NCBI GenBank assembly: GCA_017632155.1
Contig: JAGBRZ010000007.1
Coordinates: 1-12,118 of the forward strand
Reading direction: 5' to 3'
Source: Clostridia bacterium
Lineage (GTDB): Bacteria; Bacillota_A; Clostridia; Oscillospirales; CAG-272
DNA length: 12,118 bases
Below the pieces are notes generated by a model, which was not told the origin of the DNA, made no database searches, and saw nothing but the letters and a program-made list of their open reading frames with translations. Made by a program: the position numbers and the translations under genes. Positions 1 through 5,632 of this stretch are shown piece by piece. Each line of letters starts with the position of its first letter. Within the stretch, counting starts at the first letter, position 1.

Positions 1-512
1 AATTTTAATCCTCAGTCGCCGAATGTGTCGTGGGTCAGTGATATTACTTACGTAAAAGTAAATGGGAAATATTCGTTTGTTTGTGTAGTAATGGATCTTT
101 TTTCGAGGAAGATTCTATCATACAATATTTCCGATACCATAAACACGACACTTACACTATACGCATTTGACAAAGCATTTGAGGGGAGGGAGTGCCCCAA
201 AAATCTTCTTTTCCATAGTGATCAAGGCGCACAATATACATCGTATGTATTTCGTTCTCATTTACAGGAATTGAATTGTAAGCAGTCTTTTTCATTGCCC
301 GGATGTCCGTACGATAATTCGGTTTGTGAATCTTTCTTTCATACGTTAAAAAGAGAAGCCCTTTATCGTCACGTGTATGATTCGACCGATGAGCTTGTTG
401 CGGTCCTTGAGAGTATATACAATATTATAACGAGTTTCGAATGCACCGAACCTTGAATATGAAAACTCCGTCTCAAGTAGAGACGGAGTTCTTTGTGTAT
501 ATTGGGTTGTAA
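1..512 (+). pseudogene. IS3-family transposase OrfB, 3' part, frameshifted
   Basis: This is the C-terminal half of an IS3-type OrfB transposase (rve/DDE integrase core), open at the left edge of the window. It reads in frame from base 1 with NFNPQSPN, then WVSDIT (first catalytic Asp), HSDQGAQYTS (second Asp) and NSVCESFFHTLKRE (catalytic Glu). After SIYN at about 424 the frame breaks and stops at 456. The expected family ending resumes in another frame from 426 (YNEFRMHRTLNMKTPSQ) and stops at 512. Loss of a single T in the run around 425-427 explains the break. The enzyme would normally catalyse cut-and-paste transposition of the element; this copy should lack its last 30 residues. The upstream OrfA and left end lie outside the window, and I could not define the right terminal repeat. 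Confidence 0.9.
464..490 (+). terminator. Perfect 11-bp hairpin at the end of the transposase
   Basis: AACTCCGTCTC (464-474) pairs perfectly with GAGACGGAGTT (480-490) around a 5-nt loop. It lies within the last codons of the original transposase frame. Only TCTTTG follows, so it is a weak Rho-independent terminator at best. It may instead protect the element from transcription coming in from outside. Confidence 0.5.
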
Positions 513-569
513 AAATGAGAAAAGGCTCAAAATTTTAGTCCTCCTACACTTGCGTAGTCAAAAAGCTTG

Positions 570-592
570 CCCCCTTCATTTGTTGATGGGGG
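570..592. repeat. Hairpin with C5/G5 stem downstream of the IS remnant
   Basis: CCCCCTTCA (570-578) pairs with TGATGGGGG (584-592) with one T-T mismatch and a 5-nt loop. It sits in the IS-flanking spacer and may belong to the IS end or be a transcription stop. No T-run follows. The spacer 513-861 otherwise holds AT-rich DNA and the promoter described next. Confidence 0.45.
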
Positions 593-640
593 TGTAATAA
601 CTCCACAAATTGAGATATTAATTTTTGTGCAAATTATCTC

Positions 641-669
641 TTGCATTTAGCAAATTTTGGCGCTATAAT
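641..669 (+). promoter_or_regulatory. Likely sigma-A promoter for the 862-2156 operon
   Basis: TTGCAT (641-646), a 17-bp spacer and a perfect TATAAT (664-669). Transcription would start near 676 and leave a leader of about 185 nt. A weaker alternative is TTGACT (724-729) with TATTTA at 746-751. GCAAATT occurs twice around the -35 box (about 629 and 650). The leader is AT-rich and repeats TCTAATAA-like words; I see no recognisable riboswitch in it. Confidence 0.5.
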
Positions 670-861
670 ATAATAGCAATAGTAGTAGATATTTTGCCAC
701 ATTGGATAGTTTTACTTTGATTCTTGACTAAATTAAGATTAATTGTATTTAATTTTTGTATTATCTAATAATGTATTATTGTAGTAAAAGTTATTATATT
801 TTCTAATAACATTGAATAACTGCAAAATTTGTAGAATATTATGGAAAGGAGTGCGATTATT

Positions 862-1473
862 GTGTCGAATATTAAGGCAGCTTCATATAATGATGATATA
901 ACTGATAATATGATTTACGATAACGAGGGATTGTTCGGCACGATGATTTGCGAATTTATCGAAAACAACGGCCGCAAGAGTATTTTTTCAATGATTCAGA
1001 TTGAAAAAGATCTCTCCATCTTCGTTATGCGTAATTATGTCAAGTATGCAAAAGAAATTATTGAAAAGAATTTCGGCGGAAAGTTAGACATTATAACAGT
1101 AGACTATTTGATCGACGTGCTTGTTTACGCATATTTTACGAATATGGGTAAGAAGGATGTTAGACTTTCGAAAAAGGAGGATAACGACAGCATAACCTTG
1201 CCTGCATTGTCTGTGCGCAAATTGAATACGAGCGGTTTTGACGTTACATACCGTTCAGTTTTTGGCGCGGACTCTGACAAGAGATGCAATGCTCTTATGG
1301 GTGAGGACGAGCTTATGGGCTTGGTGTGCGTACCGAATGACGTCACAAGTCTATCTAATAGCAGGACAAGTGTTTCTGTTTGCGCTTATATTGATTTGTC
1401 TGCTATTGCCACAGCTATGCAATTTGTGCTGTTTGTTAGAAAATATTTATATTCTGAAAAATTAATATTATAA
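862..1473 (+). CDS. Hypothetical protein, 203 aa
   Basis: I do not recognise this protein. A longer reading from ATG at 841 is possible, but that ATG overlaps the only good ribosome binding site (AAAGGAG, 845-851). The GTG at 862 sits 10 nt after that site and is the better start; no Shine-Dalgarno precedes 841. The protein is soluble and of mixed charge in its first two thirds. It ends with a hydrophobic segment (about 170-195, IDLSAIATAMQFVLFV) that could be a membrane or packing helix. It is followed 17 nt later by the winged-helix regulator, with a separate AGGAGG site, so the two are probably one operon. It might be a partner or sensor for that regulator, but nothing in the sequence proves a function. 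Confidence 0.6.
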   Translation: MSNIKAASYNDDITDNMIYDNEGLFGTMICEFIENNGRKSIFSMIQIEKDLSIFVMRNYVKYAKEIIEKNFGGKLDIITVDYLIDVLVYAYFTNMGKKDVRLSKKEDNDSITLPALSVRKLNTSGFDVTYRSVFGADSDKRCNALMGEDELMGLVCVPNDVTSLSNSRTSVSVCAYIDLSAIATAMQFVLFVRKYLYSEKLIL

Positions 1474-1490
1474 CATAGGAGGAGCTAACT

Positions 1491-2156
1491 ATGACGGAGA
1501 AATTGCGTGTTTTAATGTATTCAGAGCGAACGGTAGAAGAAAATTCTATTTGTTGGATTTTGCGCAACAAATATAATGTTATTTACTTTGCTTCTAATTT
1601 TGATATGGCAGAAACTATTCTGCTAACGATTCCGTTGAACCTTGTTTTTATTGACGAAAGTTGTATACCGCATTACGAGAAAATTATCAACATTTTATAT
1701 CAAAGACATTTGCTTGCTCATATTATGATCATTCCTCTTAGTACGGATGAGTTTAGCAAAAGATCAAGAGAGATAAGAGCTCCTGATCAAAGCGAGCTTC
1801 TTGGTTTGAAGAAAACTGAGGAAATGAAAAAAAAAGAAAAGAAAGCTGGTATTGATAAAGCTGATGTGTTGCGTTTTGATGATCTGACGATTGATCCAAA
1901 TTCTTGGCAAGTTTTATTTGGAGACGAGGCAGTTGACCTTACTTTGACTGAATTTAATTTGCTATACTGTTTAGCCAGTAACTATGATCGGGCGCTCACC
2001 TACAAGCAGATTAAAATTTGTGTTTGGGGTGATGAATATCGTGGGGATGAAACTATCAGATCCCATATTACAAAAATTCGAAACAAATTATCGACTGTAA
2101 CAGGTCGAAAGTATATACACAATAAGAGAAGTGTCGGATATTACTTCTCAAAATAG
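1491..2156 (+). CDS. OmpR/PhoB-type winged-helix regulator with degenerate receiver
   Basis: Transcription factor of 221 aa. Residues 1-85 follow the receiver fold (RVLMYSER, then LVFIDESCIP with Asp55 where the phosphorylated Asp normally lies). The acidic pair expected near residue 11 is Ser-Glu, and the conserved Lys at the end of strand 5 is missing (MIIPLS). Residues 86-124 are a charged linker rich in Lys and Glu. Residues 125-221 are a complete Trans_reg_C domain: VDLTLTEFNLLYCLA, recognition helix near 186-200 (DETIRSHITKIRNKL) and a wing ending GYYF. ATG 1491 is preceded by AGGAGG. It should bind DNA, probably as a dimer on direct repeats. Phosphorylation by a kinase is doubtful given the missing pocket residues, and no kinase gene is adjacent. 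Its 862-1473 neighbour may supply the signal (inference). Confidence 0.85.
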   Translation: MTEKLRVLMYSERTVEENSICWILRNKYNVIYFASNFDMAETILLTIPLNLVFIDESCIPHYEKIINILYQRHLLAHIMIIPLSTDEFSKRSREIRAPDQSELLGLKKTEEMKKKEKKAGIDKADVLRFDDLTIDPNSWQVLFGDEAVDLTLTEFNLLYCLASNYDRALTYKQIKICVWGDEYRGDETIRSHITKIRNKLSTVTGRKYIHNKRSVGYYFSK

Positions 2157-2160
2157 AAAA

Positions 2161-2184
2161 GGGGTTGCCTTGCAAGGCAACCCC
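2161..2184 (+). terminator. Terminator of the regulator operon
   Basis: A perfect 24-bp palindrome, GGGGTTGCCTTG joined to CAAGGCAACCCC, begins 4 nt after the stop codon of the winged-helix regulator. It is flanked by AAAA on the left and TTCGCTTTT on the right, so it can end transcription rightward and perhaps weakly leftward. Confidence 0.8.
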
Positions 2185-2275
2185 TTCGCTTTTGCCATCA
2201 CAACGATTTCTTTATTATTCTTAAACAATCTCAACAATATGACAACATTAATACAACGGCTTACCCGTAGAACTC

Positions 2276-2302
2276 TTTACAATAAGTATGTTAAAATATA
2301 AT
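2276..2302 (+). promoter_or_regulatory. Probable promoter for the leader and 2422 gene
   Basis: A perfect TATAAT (2297-2302) follows TTTACA (2276-2281) with a short 15-bp spacer. Shifting the -35 to TCTTTA gives 17 bp but a poorer box. The expected start, near 2309, is exactly where the GC-rich structured leader begins. Confidence 0.45.
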
Positions 2303-2308
2303 CACCAA

Positions 2309-2366
2309 AGGGACGAGCCCCGAGGTGATGAAGGCAGCGCAGCCGAAAAGTCGAGGAGACTACCCT
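2309..2366 (+). ncRNA. Structured 5' leader of unknown class
   Basis: This GC-rich block stands out from the AT-rich surroundings. From the predicted start it can form GGG-ACGAG-CCC. It can then form a three-way junction: GGT (about 2325) closing with ACC (about 2361), enclosing GGC-AGCGCA-GCC and AGTC-GAGGA-GACT, with unpaired GATGAA and GAAA linkers. A 26-codon ORF from ATG 2328 to TAG 2408 overlaps it, but a GAGG only 2 nt before that ATG is too close to act as a ribosome site. I cannot match it to a riboswitch family by eye. It may regulate the downstream gene. Confidence 0.4.
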
Positions 2367-2421
2367 GATCAAGTATATCCTCAAACTCACAAAAAATATT
2401 CGGGATAGAAAGGAAAAAATT

Positions 2422-2955
2422 ATGAAACATAAAAATTACATCAATAAAACCATTTATGGTTTTGAGTATAACTCTGAACAGACACTCATCTTCAACTATA
2501 ACATGGAAAGAAACAAGGAGATCAATTCCGACGAGATGACCGAATATAATTACATCGTGTATTTCCGTACTAAGCAGACGGTGGGAAACCATAGCATTGT
2601 AATCGCAGTTCCCATTGCTAATCTCGATGTTACTTGCCCTGGCACACTTTTGCTTGCAAACAGTAGGCTACTCGTCTATGAAAATCCCGTATCTCTTGAA
2701 AAAAAGAGAGGTTGTGTTATCCCTCTTTTTAAATTTTCCAGCATGACTGATGGTGGTAGTGAGGTAAACTACATAAACAAGTTCGACGTAATCAACGGTA
2801 TTCTCCAAGACATTGTATATGCCACGATGGTTATGGAGAATATTATTCAGTATTTTGAAATGAATGCACTTCCTTTGTTAAAAGTTGGTGCGATTGTCGG
2901 AGTTGTTATGTTAATGAAATGGATTATTGATAAGATAAAAAACAAAAAAACATGA
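2422..2955 (+). CDS. Hypothetical tail-anchored protein, 177 aa
   Basis: I do not recognise this family. The ATG at 2422 has AAAGGA 8 nt upstream. Residues 1-145 look soluble and rich in beta-strand patterns (YNYIVYFRTKQTV, HSIVIAVPIANLDV, GTLLLANSRLLVYE). There is no N-terminal signal peptide. Residues about 150-171 form one strongly hydrophobic helix (LLKVGAIVGVVMLMKWII), followed by a basic tail, DKIKNKKT. This predicts a C-terminally anchored membrane protein with its body in the cytoplasm. The stop overlaps the start of the next tiny ORF (ATGA), suggesting coupled translation. It is preceded by the structured leader, so regulation at the RNA level is plausible. Function unknown. Confidence 0.65.
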   Translation: MKHKNYINKTIYGFEYNSEQTLIFNYNMERNKEINSDEMTEYNYIVYFRTKQTVGNHSIVIAVPIANLDVTCPGTLLLANSRLLVYENPVSLEKKRGCVIPLFKFSSMTDGGSEVNYINKFDVINGILQDIVYATMVMENIIQYFEMNALPLLKVGAIVGVVMLMKWIIDKIKNKKT

Positions 2956-3095
2956 AACTCTTAAAACCGTTCGAGATTTTCGAGAACGTCTCAAAGCAGA
3001 AAAGAGAACACAAAAAAACGAGAAAACGAGAGATAATCGAAGAAAAGCAAAGAAAAAAGGAGATTCGAAAGGATCTCCTTTTTTGGCCAGAGTGA
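2952..3095 (+). CDS. Small very basic ORF, 47 aa
   Basis: The ATG at 2952 overlaps the TGA of the 177-aa gene in an ATGA junction, so it could be translated by coupling; it lacks its own clear ribosome site. The product is almost half Lys, Arg and Glu (MKLLKPFEIFENVSK, then runs such as REHKKTRKREII) and ends LLFWPE. Its last third is encoded by the hairpin and T-run of the 3053-3084 terminator, so full translation requires the transcript to read through that terminator. It may be a short helical, nucleic-acid-binding or coupling peptide, or only a chance frame in purine-rich DNA. Confidence 0.35.
   Translation: MKLLKPFEIFENVSKQKREHKKTRKREIIEEKQRKKEIRKDLLFWPE
3053..3084. terminator. Bidirectional Rho-independent terminator
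   Basis: AAAAAAGGAGAT (3053-3064) pairs perfectly with ATCTCCTTTTTT (3073-3084) around an 8-nt loop. Each strand reads a stem followed by a T-run, so it can stop the rightward 2422-2952 transcript and the leftward structured RNA ending at 3085. Confidence 0.85.
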
Positions 3096-3289
3096 CAAGA
3101 TTCGGACCTGTGGCATCGACGTCGCGAACAAATCTGCAGCGATTTTTTCTTGATTTCGGGTGCTCTCGTTCGCACTATTTCCACGTAGTCCAAAGCTGTA
3201 GATGGTCAAAACTGTGGTCAAGCACAGAGCATCCGAAAATCGTTGCCGCGGAAAGCTCTGCTGTCACTCCTGTGAAAAATCTTATTAAC
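3085..3289 (-). ncRNA. Structured RNA with tRNA-like 3' end (possibly raiA class)
   Basis: Read on the minus strand, a perfect promoter is followed by about 205 nt of structured sequence, then CCA and a terminator. GGAGTG (3265-3270) pairs with CACTCT (3089-3094) as an acceptor-like closing stem, extendable to 9 bp. The 3' end mimics a tRNA: a 5-bp T-stem (ACAGG/CTTGT), the 7-nt loop TCCGAAT, a 7-nt acceptor strand CACTCTG, a discriminator G and CCA. Inside are CAGAGC/GCTCTG (3255-3260 with 3225-3230), and GCGAAC/GTTCGC (3168-3173 with 3124-3129) stacked on AAATC/GATTT. The 5' and 3' acceptor strands are about 165 nt apart, so it is neither a tRNA nor, by its sequence, a tmRNA. The raiA-motif RNA of Clostridia has similar length and tRNA mimicry. 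That identity is a guess; the RNA gene itself is well supported. Confidence 0.65.
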
Positions 3290-3295
3290 GTAGTT

Positions 3296-3324
3296 ATTAT
3301 AATATAAATCCAAGGAAATGTCAA
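3296..3324 (-). promoter_or_regulatory. Perfect consensus sigma-A promoter of the structured RNA
   Basis: On the minus strand TTGACA (3324-3319), exactly 17 bp, then TATAAT (3301-3296). Both hexamers match the consensus fully, which is unusual for a protein gene and typical of abundant stable RNAs. The start should lie near 3289. Confidence 0.85.
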
Positions 3325-3419
3325 GGATACATATCCGTGGATTTTGTAATGCCGAGCAACTTCTTACGCATCAAAATTTGCATCTCAGAAGTCAAAAAAG
3401 ATTATAAGGGATAATGATT

Positions 3420-3551
3420 TTATAAAAAACAAAAGGTTCAAAAGCATACAGCCTTCAAACCTTTTGGACAAATTCAACATTTGCCGTGCTTGAAATTAAA
3501 AAATTTCAATCTAATACGCATGACACATCACGGTATTAACTTTATAAATGT
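3420..3551 (-). ncRNA. Predicted ~130-nt small RNA downstream of the DAC-fold gene
   Basis: On the minus strand it lies between a strong promoter and a hairpin with a T-run. The body folds as nested stems. TCAACATTT at the 5' end (3554-3546) pairs with AAATGTTGA (3482-3474). CCGTG (3533-3529) pairs with CACGG (3488-3484). An inner hairpin is formed by TTGAAATT (3509-3502) and AATTTCAA (3497-3490). These three stems enclose one another, as expected for a stable RNA. The first pair needs the transcript to begin at or just before 3554. The only ORF is a 15-codon frame (MRIRLKFFNFKHGKC) without a ribosome site. Whether it acts on the neighbouring gene or protein is unknown. Confidence 0.6.
3424..3466 (-). 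terminator. Terminator for the small RNA and the DAC-fold gene
   Basis: On the minus strand CAAAAGGTT (3466-3458) pairs with AACCTTTTG (3438-3430), and TTTTTT follows directly (3429-3424). The 19-nt loop is long. No better terminator lies between it and the 466-aa gene's stop at 3623, so it probably ends both transcripts. Confidence 0.7.
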
Positions 3552-3557
3552 TGATTT

Positions 3558-3586
3558 ATTTTACCACAAAAAAGATAATTTGTCAA
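3558..3586 (-). promoter_or_regulatory. Promoter of the ~130-nt small RNA
   Basis: On the minus strand TTGACA (3586-3581), 17 bp, TAAAAT (3563-3558), with an extended -10 TGG. It lies inside a 10-bp inverted repeat, AAATGTTGAT (3546-3555) and ATCAACATTT (3595-3604), that brackets the promoter and could be an operator. It shares 18 of 19 bases around the -10 with the promoter of the 466-aa gene. Confidence 0.75.
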
Positions 3587-3622
3587 GTGGTTTCATCAAC
3601 ATTTTTATTATATGCAAAAAAA

Positions 3623-5023
3623 TTATTTTATTGCATACTTTAAATCGCCATTTATATACAGTTCTATGTAGCCATCTGTGGAAATTTTTATTGCCATTCC
3701 AAAACGAGACAATTTTTTACTAGCAGCACCACGACCGCCGCCTGAAGAACCGCTATCATTTTTTATTATTGCGCCAAATGAACAAATGTCTCCCTTTGTG
3801 GTTAAAATACAGGCTCCGTCTAGTGATATTAGTTCATTTCTAAGTTTTCTATCAATTTTACAGAAAGTTTTTTTGTTGACCAACTTATCCAAAGCTTTTC
3901 GTTTTAAAATGCGTTTATTAATTTCTCCTTCACTTAAGGTCAAATGTTTGTTGTTAGTGATGTTATAATTTTCATTTTGATCTTTAAAGTATGATTTGAG
4001 TGAATCGTAAGAAATTTGGTCTAATAAAAAGTCACATTTGTGAAGAATTGGAAAGCCATCTTTTTCTGATTTAGTAAGGTAAGATACGTCATTTACTATA
4101 GAAATTATACCACCAGTATGCGAAAAAGAAACATCTAATGTAGAAGCATAGATACTTTCGATTAACGAATCAGAAATATTGTAATTTATCAAATACTCTC
4201 CAAAAGCATTTTTAAATGCATCATAGCTCATATTAAGCCAAGAGAGATTCCTCTTTACAAACCGTATTTCTCCTTTTTTGGATAGAATAATGTCTCCATT
4301 GTTTAGAAGGAAAATTCCTACACAATTTTCGGTTACATATTTTTGAATTACACTAGAAAATCTAATAGGCAAATAGTTGCTGAGCTGATAGGATTCTACA
4401 ATATCATTTTCTGTGATAGAAAGATATCTACAAAAATCGCAGTTGTCATCCAATTCTATAACTGACTGAATACAATCTGTAAAAACAGCAGCAAAATCAT
4501 CTGTTAAAAAATCTTTAAAGGATCCATGATCGTTTCCAAACGTTGATGTTGCAGAAGGATTAATTATGAAACCGAGTGTTACCTTTTTTCCTTCATAAGT
4601 TTGAACTGACCATTTCTCTAGAATCTTAATAAGATGTTCTATAGAATTGTTATTTTTTCCAACAATCCAATTGCACAAACCTTTTTGGATTGCCAGCTCA
4701 TAATTGGTTATCTTTTGAGTTTCAGAGTAATATGTGTTTGCAATTCCTTTTGTATCCATTTTGAATTCAGCAACTTTGAAAAAAGCTTGAATTATGTTTT
4801 TTCCAACATTTAGATTATCTTCGGATAAAACACGCGTGTATTTTATTTTGAAAGGAGTCTCTGTATTTGTGGAGAAAAATATATAGTCATTTTCTTGCGA
4901 AATCAGTTGTCCTTTATATCCATCTTCGTTATTTTGTATATTATTATCTTTACTAATGCCTAATAATTTTAGCAAATAATTTTGAATAAAAGATTTATAT
5001 TCTTGTTTAGCGGTTCTTTCCAT
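3623..5023 (-). CDS. DAC-fold (DisA/CdaA-like) sensor protein, 466 aa
   Basis: The C-terminal ~75 residues match the diadenylate cyclase fold. They read LDGACILTTKGDI with the DGA motif at 402-404, then GGGRGAAS at 428-435 where active enzymes carry GTRHRAA. They end AIKISTDGYIELYINGDL, which parallels the SEETG...NG end of CdaA. The His and one Arg of the catalytic RHR are absent, so I expect nucleotide binding rather than c-di-AMP synthesis. Inactive DAC-like sensor families (DACNV, DACNG and others in Pfam) are known from predicted conflict and defence systems. Residues 1-390 are unrecognised, with no membrane segment or signal peptide seen. The start ATG has AAGGAAGG 6 nt upstream. The gene is monocistronic, followed by the small RNA with a sibling promoter. 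Strongly AT-rich sequence suggests horizontal acquisition. Confidence 0.7.
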   Translation of the reverse strand: MERTAKQEYKSFIQNYLLKLLGISKDNNIQNNEDGYKGQLISQENDYIFFSTNTETPFKIKYTRVLSEDNLNVGKNIIQAFFKVAEFKMDTKGIANTYYSETQKITNYELAIQKGLCNWIVGKNNNSIEHLIKILEKWSVQTYEGKKVTLGFIINPSATSTFGNDHGSFKDFLTDDFAAVFTDCIQSVIELDDNCDFCRYLSITENDIVESYQLSNYLPIRFSSVIQKYVTENCVGIFLLNNGDIILSKKGEIRFVKRNLSWLNMSYDAFKNAFGEYLINYNISDSLIESIYASTLDVSFSHTGGIISIVNDVSYLTKSEKDGFPILHKCDFLLDQISYDSLKSYFKDQNENYNITNNKHLTLSEGEINKRILKRKALDKLVNKKTFCKIDRKLRNELISLDGACILTTKGDICSFGAIIKNDSGSSGGGRGAASKKLSRFGMAIKISTDGYIELYINGDLKYAIK

Positions 5024-5053
5024 AACAGACCTTCCTTTATTTTCTTTGGATTT

Positions 5054-5082
5054 ATTTTATCACAAAATGTTACAATAATCAA
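5054..5082 (-). promoter_or_regulatory. Promoter of the 466-aa DAC-fold gene
   Basis: On the minus strand TTGATT (5082-5077), 17 bp, TAAAAT (5059-5054), with an extended -10 TGA. The start near 5047 gives a leader of about 24 nt before ATG 5023. The block GATTTATTTTATCACAAAA (plus strand, 5049-5067) recurs with one change at 3553-3571 in the small-RNA promoter. Confidence 0.7.
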
Positions 5083-5286
5083 CATATTTTAAATAAATTC
5101 AGAAACAAGTTCAAAACCTTGTTTATTAAACATCAAAATTATGGCACGGCTTTATTTGATTTGTGTAATTCAATATCAAATTAAGGTATATTAAAAATAT
5201 AATTTATTAAATATTAAACATGATTCCCGCTCAAATAACAAATTTTTGTCCTATTTAATGAGGGACTCTATTTTGTTTCCTTGACA
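5083..5286. other. AT-rich spacer with no gene
   Basis: This divergent spacer between the DAC-fold gene and the mobilisation module is very AT-rich. It holds one weak hairpin, AAACAAG (5103-5109) with CTTGTTT (5118-5124), and an isolated TATAAT (5198-5203) without a good -35. TTGACA at 5281-5286 is a good -35 but has no convincing -10 at 16-18 bp. I see no coding sequence. Confidence 0.5.
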
Positions 5287-5632
5287 ATTGAATAATGGTA
5301 GTGCGAAGGAAGAATCAATCTCGTTCGTGAGGACAAGCCGCCGAGCAAGAGCGCCATGACTTCGAGGTTTCTTTTAAAAGCTCGGGCGAGCGATTCATCT
5401 TGTGTCGGACCGTACAGAAAACAGCATTGTACGGCAGGCGATGACAGAGATTGATGAAATAATGATACTTCCGTGGGATACGGCTCGCCGATGGGCGAGT
5501 TCCTCTATTTCGAGTTGGAACATGGATATTCGTTATCGGGGAAATGAATCTCAGTTACCAAGAAAAGAGTCGCGGTATTCATGCTGCTGAGGACTTCGCA
5601 TCTCCAAAGAATAAATATTAAGGAGAAATTTT
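5287..5632 (+). other. GC-richer leader / candidate oriT of the mobilisation module
   Basis: About 345 bp without a convincing gene, clearly richer in G+C than both flanks and placed directly before the mobilisation genes, where oriT and long leaders usually lie. Inverted repeats: CCGTACA (5410-5416) with TGTACGG (5428-5434); CTCGCC (5484-5489) with GGCGAG (5494-5499); GCTC-GGGC-GAGC (5380-5391). Three frames are partly open. The longest runs from GTG 5402 to TGA 5590 (62 codons) with no ribosome site, and short frames from ATG 5355 and around 5335-5443 also exist. It may be a decayed small gene, a structured leader RNA or the transfer origin. I cannot place a nick site. Confidence 0.4.

Noticed and set aside
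1..600. Intact insertion sequence
   Set aside because: The transposase has a single-base frameshift before its C terminus, and neither terminal repeat could be recognised; only a remnant can be claimed.
2325..2363. Hammerhead ribozyme resemblance (TGATGA, stem, GAAA, stem, A)
   Set aside because: The topology and A15.1-U16.1 pair fit. But the essential C before TGATGA is G, both linkers have an extra A, and stem I is only two good pairs, so a catalytic hammerhead is unlikely.
3085..3130. Integration site (att) made of a tRNA 3' end
   Set aside because: The T-arm and CCA could mark an element end. But the perfect promoter, distant acceptor strand and dedicated terminator fit an RNA gene better, and I found no second copy in the window.
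3083..3307. 74-codon plus-strand ORF beginning ARVTRFGP
   Set aside because: It is antisense to the tRNA-like RNA. Translations of antisense tRNA T-arms give exactly this kind of RVT-R-F start, and it has no ribosome site.
3408..3414. Sixth TTATCCC (minus strand) near the small RNA
   Set aside because: Single copy, no partner 20 bp away and no -10 box at the matching distance; expected by chance in AT-rich DNA.
3481..3723. 80-codon plus-strand ORF over the small-RNA region
   Set aside because: It is antisense to the small RNA promoter and the end of the DAC-fold gene, with no ribosome site.
5402..5590. 62-codon ORF starting at GTG in the GC-rich leader
   Set aside because: No Shine-Dalgarno and odd composition. 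Neighbouring frames are equally open over part of it; described instead as a leader or oriT candidate.
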